A stretch of DNA of 64,000 nt, taken from Myxococcales bacterium (lineage in GTDB: Bacteria; Myxococcota_A; Polyangia; Nannocystales; Nannocystaceae). The notes below the pieces were generated by a model that saw only the letters and a program-made list of their open reading frames with translations, was not told the DNA's origin and did no database searches. Numbering within the stretch: position 1 is the first letter of the stretch; every line of letters begins with the position of its first letter. The stretch lies in the NCBI GenBank assembly GCA_020633335.1, contig JACKDU010000001.1, positions 744,001-808,000 of the forward strand, in the 5' to 3' direction. The translations under genes were made by a program, and so were the position numbers. Shown here one piece after another: positions 1 to 8,021 of the stretch.

Positions 1-10
1 GGGGGTCGCG

Positions 11-787
11 GTGGTCGAGCGCGCGGGCGGCTGGGGGCTCACGCTTTCCGGCGGCGAGGCGGTAGCGGTCGACGTCGACGTCGACGGGGGCTGGATCGAC
101 GTCGGCTTCGCTGGGTGGCGCGAGCGGCTCGCGGTCGAGCGCGAGGAGGACGAGGAGGACGACGACGACGCCGGCGATGAGGCGCTGGCGCTGGCGCTCG
201 ACCTGGTCGCCGCGGCGCTCTTCGGCGAGCTCCGGGTGATCGAGGCGCGGGTCGGCGACGAGGTCCTCGAGCGCGCGCTCGAGGTCCAGGTCGGCGGCCG
301 CTGGATCGTCCACGCCCGCGGCGGCGGCCTCGGCCTGCGGGGCCTCGTCGCCCGCCTCCGCGCCCGCCTGGTCCGCGTCGTCCGGGGAAACGAGGGCCGC
401 GTCGCCCGCCCGTCGCGCCTCCAGGGCGCGCGCCCGAGCGGCCTCGCCTCGGCGCCCTGGTCGGGGGCCGCGGGCGCGATCACGGGTGAGCCCGCGCCGC
501 TGGCGATCGACGGCGAGCTCGACCTCCACAACTTCTCGCCGAAGGAGGTCGGCCGCCTGGTCCGCGAGTACATCGAGGTCTGTCACGATCGCGGGATCGT
601 CGAGCTCCGGATCATCCACGGCAAGGGCAAGGGCGTCCTCCGACGGACCGTCCACGCGATCCTGGGGCGGCACCCGGCGGTCGAGTCCTTCCGCCTCGGC
701 GGTCACGGTGAGGGGAGCTGGGGGGCGACGATGGTGACGCTCCGGCGCGGGCCCGACGGGCGTGAAGGGGAGGGCGAGGGCCCTTGA
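11..787 (+). CDS. Smr-domain protein (5' end may lie outside window)
   Basis: The C-terminal third (about residues 165-245) is a Smr domain, with the LDLHNFSPKEV motif and a downstream HGKGKGVLR motif. Smr domains are DNA- or RNA-binding modules, often nucleases, found at the end of MutS2 and in stand-alone proteins. The N-terminal part has an acidic run (EEDEEDDDDAGDE, about residues 45-58) and no MutS2 ATPase motifs, so it is a stand-alone Smr protein or the tail of a longer one. I used the GTG at base 11, but the frame is open to the left edge, so the real start may lie upstream. The gene converges on the ATP-grasp gene at 867. Nuclease activity is a family inference. Confidence 0.75.
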   Translation: MVERAGGWGLTLSGGEAVAVDVDVDGGWIDVGFAGWRERLAVEREEDEEDDDDAGDEALALALDLVAAALFGELRVIEARVGDEVLERALEVQVGGRWIVHARGGGLGLRGLVARLRARLVRVVRGNEGRVARPSRLQGARPSGLASAPWSGAAGAITGEPAPLAIDGELDLHNFSPKEVGRLVREYIEVCHDRGIVELRIIHGKGKGVLRRTVHAILGRHPAVESFRLGGHGEGSWGATMVTLRRGPDGREGEGEGP

Positions 788-866
788 CGGCTCCCGCCCG
801 GCCTCAGGGACGACGCGGCTCGCACCCCGCGATCTTCGCGCGACGGCGGCGCTCGAGTCCGGGAGC

Positions 867-2087
867 TCAGCCGCCAGCGTAGAGCGTGACCTCGGTCGCC
901 GCCGCGTTGGCGATCTCGAGGGCCGAGCGCCACTCCGGATGGCGGATCATCATCCAGCCGTCGGAGACCAGGGTCTGCAACCAGTTGCGCCGCTGGGCGC
1001 CGACCGGCAGGAGGTCGACCGCGCAGATCCAGCGACCGTAGCGGCGGTAGAGCTCGTTGAGCCCCTCGACCCGGGTGATCCGCCCCTGGCCGAGCGCCCG
1101 CTTGAAGATGATCGCGGTGTTGTAGAGGCGCTCGGTCGACCCGCCGAAGCGGCCGAAGGCGATCGCCCGGCCCCACTCGCGGAAGAGGTCGACGTCGCCG
1201 GTGTAGTTCATCTGATCGACCAGCCGCGCGCCGCCGGGGCGGCAGCCGATCTCGCCGAAGACGACCTCGCCGTCGGCCTTGCGGTACCACTCCATGTGGG
1301 TGAAGCCGCTCCCCATCCCGAGGGCGTGGAGGACCTGGCGGCCGAGCTCGATCCCCGGGCGGATCGCCGGCTGCGCGAGGTCGCGGACCGTGCAGATCAC
1401 CGGCGAGATCCACTCGTTAGTCCGGGCGATGAGCGGCCGCGGGAGGTACTGCGCGACGTTCTCGTAGACCGGGCGGCCGTCGACGCAGATCGTGTCGTAG
1501 GTGAACTCCTCGCCGTCGACGAACTCCTCGCAGCTCGCCTCCTGGACGTGGCGGATCCGCGGGAGGAGGCGCTCCATCGCCGCCCGATCGTCGACCCGGT
1601 AGGTGTCGGCCGAGCCGGCGCCGGCGATCGGCTTGAGGATGAGCGGGTAGCCGATCGCCTCGGCCGCGGCCCAGACCTCGGCCTCGCTCCGCACCCGCCG
1701 CGAGCGCGGCACCCGGAGGCCGGCGGCGGCGATCCGCTCCTTCATCAATTGCTTGTCGCGGAAGCCGAGGACCGCGTCGTGGGACATCCCGGGGACCCCG
1801 AGGCGCTCGCGGAGGCGGGCGGCGAGGAGGACCAGCGGCTCCCAGAGGCTCTCGATCCGGTCGATCTCACGCCCGCGGAGCCAGGCGTGGACCCGCGGGA
1901 TCGTGTCGGCCTCGTCCATGATCCGCGGGACCTGCAGGTAGTCGTGGAGGCTCCGCTTGACCATCGGCGGCAGCGAGCCGACCGAGTGATCGCCGACGCC
2001 GAGGACCTCGACGCCGAGCTCCGCGAGGCCGCGGGTGAAGTGGGGCATCTCCGGGGGATAGGCGGGGGCGAGGAGGACGACCTTCAT
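867..2087 (-). CDS. ATP-grasp domain protein (carboxylate-amine ligase type)
   Basis: A 406-residue cytosolic protein. The N-terminal about 110 residues look like the pre-ATP-grasp fold (MKVVLLAPAYPPEMPHF, then GVGDHS). The central region has the ATP-grasp nucleotide-binding strand (YPLILKPIAGAGSADTYRV). The FGEIGCRPGGARLVDQMN segment near residues 275-295 supplies the Mg/ATP-binding Glu and Asn. Such enzymes join a carboxylate to an amine or thiol through an acyl-phosphate. The substrate cannot be read from the sequence. It is divergent from the S-formylglutathione hydrolase at 2214, with about 125 bp of shared upstream DNA. No biosynthetic partner genes adjoin it, so a link to a particular natural product would be guesswork. 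Confidence 0.8.
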   Translation of the reverse strand: MKVVLLAPAYPPEMPHFTRGLAELGVEVLGVGDHSVGSLPPMVKRSLHDYLQVPRIMDEADTIPRVHAWLRGREIDRIESLWEPLVLLAARLRERLGVPGMSHDAVLGFRDKQLMKERIAAAGLRVPRSRRVRSEAEVWAAAEAIGYPLILKPIAGAGSADTYRVDDRAAMERLLPRIRHVQEASCEEFVDGEEFTYDTICVDGRPVYENVAQYLPRPLIARTNEWISPVICTVRDLAQPAIRPGIELGRQVLHALGMGSGFTHMEWYRKADGEVVFGEIGCRPGGARLVDQMNYTGDVDLFREWGRAIAFGRFGGSTERLYNTAIIFKRALGQGRITRVEGLNELYRRYGRWICAVDLLPVGAQRRNWLQTLVSDGWMMIRHPEWRSALEIANAAATEVTLYAGG

Positions 2088-2213
2088 CGGGGCGACGGAG
2101 GATAGCAGGGCGGCGGGGCGGCGGAGCGGCGCCCGCCTCCGGCGATCTGTGCGGTGACCCGCGTTTTTTTCTCGGGGTCAGGCGTCGGCCCTTCGTGGTA
2201 ACGCTGGCGGGCC

Positions 2214-3068
2214 ATGACCTTGACCACGATCCGCGAGCACCGCTGCTTCGGCGGCGTCCAGGGGACCTACACCCACCCGTCGAGGGCGACCGGCACCGAC
2301 ATGCGCCTCAGCGTCTTCGTGCCGCCGCAGGCGGCGGAGGGCCCGGTGCCGGCGCTGATCTACCTCTCGGGGCTCACCTGCTCCGACGAGAACTTCACGA
2401 CCAAGGCTGGCGCCCAGCGCTACGCCGCCGAGCACGGCCTCATCGTCGTCGCCCCCGACACCAGCCCGCGCGGTGAGGGGGTCGCCGACGACGCGGCCTA
2501 CGACCTCGGTCAGGGCGCGGGCTTCTACGTCGACGCGATCCGCGAGCCCTGGGCGCCGCACTACAAGATGTACTCGTACGTCGCCGACGAGCTCCCCGAG
2601 CTCCTCGCCGGCGCCTTCCCGCTGCGGGCGGGCGCCCTCGGGATCACCGGCCACTCGATGGGGGGGCACGGCGCCCTGGTGATCGCCCTCCGCAACCCGG
2701 AGCGCTTCGCCTCGGTCTCGGCGCTCGCGCCGATCGTCGCGCCGAGCCATGTGCCCTGGGGGCAGAAGGCGCTCGCCGCCTACCTCGGCGACGACCCCGA
2801 GCTCTGGCGGGACTACGACACCTGCGAGCTCCTCGCCGGCCGGAGCTTCCCGGGGACGATCCTCGTCGACCAGGGGGAGGCAGACGCCTTCCTCGCCGAG
2901 CAGCTCCAGCCGCAGCGCCTCGTGGACGCCTGCGCGGCCGTCGGCCAGCCCCTCGATCTCCGGATGCGGTCGGGCTACGACCACTCCTACTACTTCGTAG
3001 CGACCTTCGTCGGCCACCACGTCGCCCACCACGCGGCCGCGCTCGCCCGGCCCGGCGCGGCCGAGTGA
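2214..3068 (+). CDS. fghA: S-formylglutathione hydrolase
   Basis: A 284-residue alpha/beta hydrolase of the esterase D family that hydrolyses S-formylglutathione to formate and glutathione in formaldehyde detoxification. The nucleophile elbow GHSMGG puts the catalytic serine at Ser148. Asp224 (in DQGEAD) and His257 (in YDHSYYF) complete the triad at the usual spacing. The N-terminal LSGLTCSDENFTTKAG motif is typical of the family and the length matches. The partner enzyme, a glutathione-dependent formaldehyde dehydrogenase, is not in this window. Transcription should end at the hairpin at 3138-3176. Confidence 0.93.
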   Translation: MTLTTIREHRCFGGVQGTYTHPSRATGTDMRLSVFVPPQAAEGPVPALIYLSGLTCSDENFTTKAGAQRYAAEHGLIVVAPDTSPRGEGVADDAAYDLGQGAGFYVDAIREPWAPHYKMYSYVADELPELLAGAFPLRAGALGITGHSMGGHGALVIALRNPERFASVSALAPIVAPSHVPWGQKALAAYLGDDPELWRDYDTCELLAGRSFPGTILVDQGEADAFLAEQLQPQRLVDACAAVGQPLDLRMRSGYDHSYYFVATFVGHHVAHHAAALARPGAAE

Positions 3069-3137
3069 GCCGCCGCTCGGTGTAGGTGCAACGATTGAGA
3101 GGTCCGCGCTCCTGCGGCGCGCGCCTACCTTCGCAAA

Positions 3138-3176
3138 GGGCGACGGCCCCGCCGAGAGCCGGCGGGGCCGTCGCCC
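3138..3176. terminator. Bidirectional hairpin terminator
   Basis: A perfect 17-bp stem (GGGCGACGGCCCCGCCG and its complement) closes a 5-nt loop. It is flanked by short A/T runs on both sides (gcaaa on the left, tcaaa on the right). It lies between the convergent genes ending at 3068 (+) and 3198 (-), so it can serve both. The T tract is short in either direction, so it is not a textbook intrinsic terminator, but the stem is very stable. Confidence 0.85.
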
Positions 3177-3197
3177 TCAAACCCCGAAAATGGCCGT

Positions 3198-4010
3198 TTA
3201 GAAGCCGTACTCGGGGTTCTCGGCCGAGAAGTGGACGTCGGCGAGGCCGACGTTGAGCTTCACGTTCTTGAAGGTGTAGTCCTCGATGAGCTCGCCGTCG
3301 CGGTCCCAGACGAGCACCCGCAGCGGGAGCTTGTCGCGGAGGCCGACGCAGAGGCGGGCGCGCGCGGCGTAGTAGGGCGACCAGCGGAGCGAGGGCGTGG
3401 TCGCCTCGACGCAGCGCGCCCGGACCCCGCCGACCGTCTGCTCGCCGAGGTCGACGTAGGTGACCTTGTCCTGCGGCCGCATCCCGGCGAGGCGGGCGTC
3501 GCGGGCGAGGATGTCGATCGTGTTGCCGATGCCGAGGTCGGTGATCGGGTGCCGCTGCCCCCGCATCGCCAGCGAGCCCTCGGGGTCGAGGTCGACGGTG
3601 ATGTCGGGGAACTTGCCGGTGTGGGCCTTGATCTTCCCGTCGTTGCGGCCCTTCACGAAGATCACCTCCTGGCCCTCGCGCTTGTCGCCGACCCAGCGGA
3701 GGTAGACCTTGAAGGGCTTGGAGAACTTGAGCTCCATGACCTCGCGGGGCTGCATCCGCCCCTTCACCCGCTCGCGCTTGATGAAGGTGGCGGTGTAGTC
3801 GTCGACGCCGGCGTAGGCCTTCTCCATCGACTCGACGAGGCGCATCACCTCGGCGTGGTCGAGGGGCTGGCCCTCGCTCGCCGACGCGGCCTCGAGCTCG
3901 TCGCGGGCGGCGACAGGAGGAGCCACCATCAGGGCGGCGAGCGCCACGGCGCCCGCGGCCGCGAGGCGGCGGAGGTGCAGCTTGAGGGTGGTCTGGCGAC
4001 GCTTGGTCAT
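3198..4010 (-). CDS. Exported DUF1571 / LolA-like protein
   Basis: A 270-residue exported protein. The ATG at 4010 is chosen because GGAGAAG sits just upstream and the translation then begins with a classical signal peptide (MTKRRQTTLKLHLRR, hydrophobic AGAVALAALMVA, then PPVAAR). The mature part has the DUF1571 pattern: YTATFIKRERVKGRMQPREVMELKFSKP, then WVGDKREGQEVIFVKG, suggesting a LolA/LolB-like beta fold that cradles a lipid or lipoprotein. Family members occur in Planctomycetes and Myxococcota and lack an assigned role. An in-frame extension to 4106 exists but would bury the signal peptide, so I reject it. Confidence 0.8.
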   Translation of the reverse strand: MTKRRQTTLKLHLRRLAAAGAVALAALMVAPPVAARDELEAASASEGQPLDHAEVMRLVESMEKAYAGVDDYTATFIKRERVKGRMQPREVMELKFSKPFKVYLRWVGDKREGQEVIFVKGRNDGKIKAHTGKFPDITVDLDPEGSLAMRGQRHPITDLGIGNTIDILARDARLAGMRPQDKVTYVDLGEQTVGGVRARCVEATTPSLRWSPYYAARARLCVGLRDKLPLRVLVWDRDGELIEDYTFKNVKLNVGLADVHFSAENPEYGF

Positions 4011-4318
4011 GATCTTCTCCAGGGGGCTAAGACGCTCGTAAAGAGCGGAATTTAGGGGCCCAGGGGGCCAAAGGGGGCCGAGAGACGCCGGCCCAGGGGG
4101 GCCCATTCAAGGGCCGAAGAGATTAAGTGGAAGGGGAGAAACGAGGGAGCCAGCGGGTCGATCTGCGCCGGCAGAGAATCCGAGGGGCGGACGGAAAGAG
4201 CGATCCAAAGTCGCGTCCGTTGATCGACCGCGAGCGCTCCAACCACCTCTCGAAGGGTCGGCAGAATAATCCACCTGCGCTGGTGTGCAACAAGTAACTT
4301 CGCGGTGACATTCCGGCC

Positions 4319-4339
4319 GATGTGATGATCGATCACATC
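4319..4339. promoter_or_regulatory. CRP/FNR-like inverted repeat
   Basis: Perfect 8-bp arms GATGTGAT and ATCACATC are separated by 5 bp. The half-site TGTGA/TCACA is that of CRP-family regulators, but the spacing between the half-sites is 7 bp rather than the 6 bp of E. coli CRP. The site sits between a divergent exported-protein gene and a kinase gene. Binding by a CRP-like factor is an inference. Confidence 0.45.
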
Positions 4340-4574
4340 GCTCTTCGGTGGCGGATCAGCGCCGCTCCTGCGACCGCCGCGGCGGGTCCTGGGCCGGCGA
4401 CCGCCCGGCTGGTAGGAGGCCGCTGGGAGCGATGTTTCTGCCCCTTTGGCGCGAAAGAGTGCAGGTGTTGGGGGCTGCCGCGCCCACTGCCGTTCGCGTG
4501 ATCCGACCCTCGTTCGTGGCGGTCGATGTCGGTGCGCGTCGCGACCTCGAGTCGATCCCCCCTGCTGAGGTCAG

Positions 4575-4590
4575 ATGTCCCTTTGGACAT
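4575..4590. promoter_or_regulatory. TGTC-N6-GACA palindrome (dispersed family)
   Basis: ATGTCC-CTTT-GGACAT is a perfect 16-bp dyad, about 220 bp upstream of the kinase start at 4809. It is one of several related sites in the window whose consensus is close to TGTCTCTTGGGACA (see also 16124, 29289, 37216 and 57177). Confidence 0.4.
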
Positions 4591-4808
4591 GTATGATGAC
4601 GCCCGCGCGAGCGGCCCAGGGATCACGACGGGCGCGGACCCGGTGCGGCCTCGCGGGCGTCTGCGTCGGCCCGCGGCGCGCGGAGCCGCGCGCCGGCGCG
4701 CGCGCGCGCGAGACCGCCAGTTGACGCCCTCCGGCCAGGGTGACAAGTTCAAAGCCACGCAGGCGGTCCGGTGCAGCGAGCGGAGAGCGGGGTAGGAGGG
4801 ATGGCGGC

Positions 4809-7724
4809 GTGGCCGCGACCCTAGAGGACCTGACGGGGAGCAGCGCGGCCGAGGCCACGGTGATCGATTCGCCGCGTCCGGTCCGCCGCCCGCTCTCCGC
4901 GCCGATCGACGACGCGCTCTCCCACGTCGGCCGCTACGTCGTCCTCCGCAAGCTCGGCGAGGGGGCGATGGGCGAGGTCCACGTCGCCTACGACGAGCAG
5001 CTCGACCGCAAGGTGGCGATCAAGCTGGTGCGAGCGATGGGCCAGCGCTCGGATGACGTCTACGCGCGGATGCTCCGCGAGGCCCAGGGCCTCGCCCGCC
5101 TCTCCCACCCGAACGTCGTCCAGGTCTACGAGGCGGGGGAGCACCGCGGCCAGGTCTACCTGGCGATGGAGTACATCGAGGGCGAGACCCTGCGGAGCTG
5201 GGCGAGCGCCGGCGGGCGGACCTGGCAGCAGATCCTCGAGCGGGCGATCGAGGCCGGCCGCGGGCTCGCGGCGGCCCACAAGGCGGGGCTGGTCCACCGC
5301 GACTTCAAGCCGGACAACGCGATCGTCGGCGCCGACGGCCGGGTCCGCGTCCTCGACTTCGGCCTCGTCCGGGCGGAGCACGAGACCGCGGCCGACGACG
5401 AGGTCCTCACCGGGAGCCGACCCGGCCTCGCCACGTCGATCCACACGACGGGCAGCACCTCGCTGAGCAGCCTGCTGACGGCCGCGCACACGCTGATCGG
5501 CACACCGGCCTACATGTCGCCGGAGCAGCACCTCCGCGAGGTCGCCGACGCCCGCTCCGACATCTTCGCCTTCTGCATCGTCCTCTACGAGCTCCTCTAC
5601 GGCGTCCGCCCCTTCACCGGCGCCGATCAGGCGGCGATCATGAAGGCGGTCCTCGAGCAGCGCCTGAGCGAGCCGAGCGACGGTCGCCGGGTGCCCGGCT
5701 GGGTGCGGCGGGTGATCCTCCGCGGCCTCCAGGTGGATCCCGGCGCCCGCTGGCAGACGATGGACGCGCTGATCGCCGCCCTCGAGGACGACCCGGCCCG
5801 ACGCTGGCGACGCTGGGGGCTCGTGGCGGCCTTCGTGGCGACGATCGGCGCGGTGGTGGGCGGCCTCGGCTGGGTCGCCGGCGCCGACGCCCGCGCGTGC
5901 TCCGGCGGCGCCGAGGCCTTCGACGGCGCCTGGAACGGCGAGCGGCGGGCGGCCCTGAGCGCCGCCTTCGCCCGCTCTGGGGTCTCCTACGCCGATGACG
6001 TCGCCACCCGCGTCGTCGAGCGCCTCGACACCTACCGCCAGCGCTGGATCGCGAGCCACGGCGAGGCCTGCCTGGCCCACCGCCGCGGCGAGCACTCGGG
6101 CGAGCTCCTCGACCTCCAGATGGGCTGCCTGCGGGAGCGCCGGCGCGAGGTCGTCGCCCTCGTCAACACCCTCCTCGACGCCGACGCGGCGGTGATCGAG
6201 CGGGCGGTCGCGGCGGTCTCCGAGCTCAGCGATCCGCGGATCTGCGACGACGTCGAGGGCCTCCGCAGCGGCGGCCGCGGATCGGTCGATCCGGCGATCG
6301 CCGAGCGCCTCGAGGAGGCCCGAGGGGTGGTCGCCGAGGCCCAGGCGCTCGAGCGGGCGGGGCGCTACGACGAGGGGCTCACGCGCCTCGCCGCCCTCAG
6401 CGACGAGGTCGAGGCGATCGCCAGCCCGGCGCTCGTCGTCGAGGTCGATCACGAGCGGGGCCGCCTCCTCCTCGCGCAGGGCGCCTACGAGGCCGCCGAC
6501 AAGGCGCTCAAGCGGGCCTACTACGAGGCCCGGGGGATCGGCCACGACGAGGTCGCCGCCGGCGCGACGATCGATCTCCTCCGCCTGGTGAGCCTGACCC
6601 AGGCGAGCGCCAGCGAGGCCGAGCGCTGGACCCGGCAGGCCGACGCCGAGACCCGCCACCTCGGCAAGGAGCTCGCGCTCGCCGACTTCCACGTCGCCCG
6701 GGCGGCGCTCTTCATGAGCCACGGCGAGTTCGAGGCGGCGCTCGCCGACTCGACCCAGGCGCTCGAGCTCCGGCGCAAGAACCTCGAGCCCGATCACCCG
6801 CAGATCGCCGAGGCGCTGCGGGGGATCGGCGCGGCCCACTTCAAGCGGGGGCGCAACGCAGAGGCCCGCGCGGTGATGGAGGAGGCGCTGGCGATCACCG
6901 AGCGGACGCTCGGCGCCGGCCACCCGAAGATCGCCGACATCCTCTCCAACCTCGCGCTCCTCGCCGCCCGCGACGGCCGCTTCGACGACGGGATCGCCGC
7001 GGCCGAGCGGGCGCTGGTGATCCGCGAGGCGACGCTCGGGCCGACCCACCCGGAGAACGCCAACATCCTCTCCAACCTCGGCGAGCTCGAGATCCTGCGG
7101 GGCCACTACGAGGCCGCCAACCGCCACCTCGAGCGGGCGGTGGCGATCGCCGAGGCGGGCCTCGGCGCCGACAACCCGAAGGTCATGCTCTTCGTCGGCA
7201 GCCTCGCGGTCGCCCGCTACAAGCTCGGCCGCCTCGACGAGGCCCAGGCGCTGATGGAGAAGGTGGTGGCGATCGCCGAGGCGAGCTTCGGCCCCGACCA
7301 CCCGAACACCGCGATCTTCCGGGGGAACCTCGGCGAGGTCCAGAACGACCGCGGCCGCTTCGCCGAGGCCCGGACCAACATCGAGGCCGCGCTCGCGACC
7401 ATGCGGGTCGCCCTCGGCCCGGAGCGCCCGGAGCTCGGCCCGGTCCAGCGCGAGCTCGCGCGCGCGCTCCTCGGCCTCGGCGAGGACGAGGCGGCGCTGG
7501 TCGAGGCCCGGGCGGCGCTCGAGCTCTGCGAGCGGGGGGGCAACATCACCGCCGACGAGCTCGCCAAGACCCGCCTGGTCCTCGCGCGCGCGCTCCGTGC
7601 GGTCGGCGATCCCGAGGGCGAGGCGCGGGGCCTCGCCGAGGCCGCCCGCCGCGATCTGATCGGCCACGAGGCCCGGCAGGCGGCGCTCCTCGAGGAGATC
7701 GACGCCTTCAGCGGCCGCGGCTAG
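4809..7724 (+). CDS. Membrane Ser/Thr protein kinase with C-terminal TPRs
   Basis: A 971-residue Hanks-type kinase. The kinase domain covers about residues 40-310: glycine loop GEGAMG, the ATP-binding Lys in VAIK (about residue 72), catalytic loop HRDFKPDN, DFG, and GTPAYMSPEQ. One transmembrane helix follows (about 336-358). The remaining 600 residues, predicted outside the cytoplasm, contain TPR repeats of the kinesin-light-chain type (about 630-830: repeated LG..HP..A...N.....R....A). I chose GTG 4809 because AGGAGGG lies 8 nt upstream. An in-frame GTG at 4740 would add 23 residues. It probably phosphorylates cytosolic targets in response to a protein bound by the TPRs; no substrate is apparent. 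About 300 bp without features follow before the next gene. Confidence 0.88.
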   Translation: MAATLEDLTGSSAAEATVIDSPRPVRRPLSAPIDDALSHVGRYVVLRKLGEGAMGEVHVAYDEQLDRKVAIKLVRAMGQRSDDVYARMLREAQGLARLSHPNVVQVYEAGEHRGQVYLAMEYIEGETLRSWASAGGRTWQQILERAIEAGRGLAAAHKAGLVHRDFKPDNAIVGADGRVRVLDFGLVRAEHETAADDEVLTGSRPGLATSIHTTGSTSLSSLLTAAHTLIGTPAYMSPEQHLREVADARSDIFAFCIVLYELLYGVRPFTGADQAAIMKAVLEQRLSEPSDGRRVPGWVRRVILRGLQVDPGARWQTMDALIAALEDDPARRWRRWGLVAAFVATIGAVVGGLGWVAGADARACSGGAEAFDGAWNGERRAALSAAFARSGVSYADDVATRVVERLDTYRQRWIASHGEACLAHRRGEHSGELLDLQMGCLRERRREVVALVNTLLDADAAVIERAVAAVSELSDPRICDDVEGLRSGGRGSVDPAIAERLEEARGVVAEAQALERAGRYDEGLTRLAALSDEVEAIASPALVVEVDHERGRLLLAQGAYEAADKALKRAYYEARGIGHDEVAAGATIDLLRLVSLTQASASEAERWTRQADAETRHLGKELALADFHVARAALFMSHGEFEAALADSTQALELRRKNLEPDHPQIAEALRGIGAAHFKRGRNAEARAVMEEALAITERTLGAGHPKIADILSNLALLAARDGRFDDGIAAAERALVIREATLGPTHPENANILSNLGELEILRGHYEAANRHLERAVAIAEAGLGADNPKVMLFVGSLAVARYKLGRLDEAQALMEKVVAIAEASFGPDHPNTAIFRGNLGEVQNDRGRFAEARTNIEAALATMRVALGPERPELGPVQRELARALLGLGEDEAALVEARAALELCERGGNITADELAKTRLVLARALRAVGDPEGEARGLAEAARRDLIGHEARQAALLEEIDAFSGRG

Positions 7725-8021
7725 GCCGCGAGAGAGACGCGTGCGGGTCCCGCTAATCGGCCCGTAGTGATCGTTCGAGCGGCTCGGCGCCGCTTCCCGA
7801 GTGGAGCCTGGGTGAGCTCGAGATCGACGAGGACGCCGCGCGCGGAAAAATTCGACGCGGCGGTGAATCACTCCGGCCCGGGTCGCAACCCCCCCTGTGA
7901 CCGCGTCACGGGCCGGCCACGACCTCGAACGCTGGCCCGCTCCTCCCGGGGGTCGGCGGTCGCTCACGCGCCCGCGCTCCGGGGTCGTGCATCCGTGACT
8001 GAGAGAAATGGAGAAGTGATC

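Larger units (their letters stand above)
4011..4808. other. Long intergenic region with two dyads
   Basis: About 800 bp separate divergently transcribed genes, and no convincing coding sequence is present. The stretch 4100-4330 is visibly less GC-rich than its surroundings. On the minus strand a possible sigma70-like promoter (TTGCAC at 4285-4290, 16 bp, TATTCT at 4263-4268) could serve the DUF1571 gene with a leader of about 250 nt. Two symmetric sites, at 4319-4339 and 4575-4590, are listed separately. Confidence 0.5.

Noticed and set aside
4052..4336. Minus-strand frame of 94 codons in the 4-kb intergenic region
   Set aside because: Starts inside the CRP-like dyad, has no ribosome binding site and no GC-rich third codon position.
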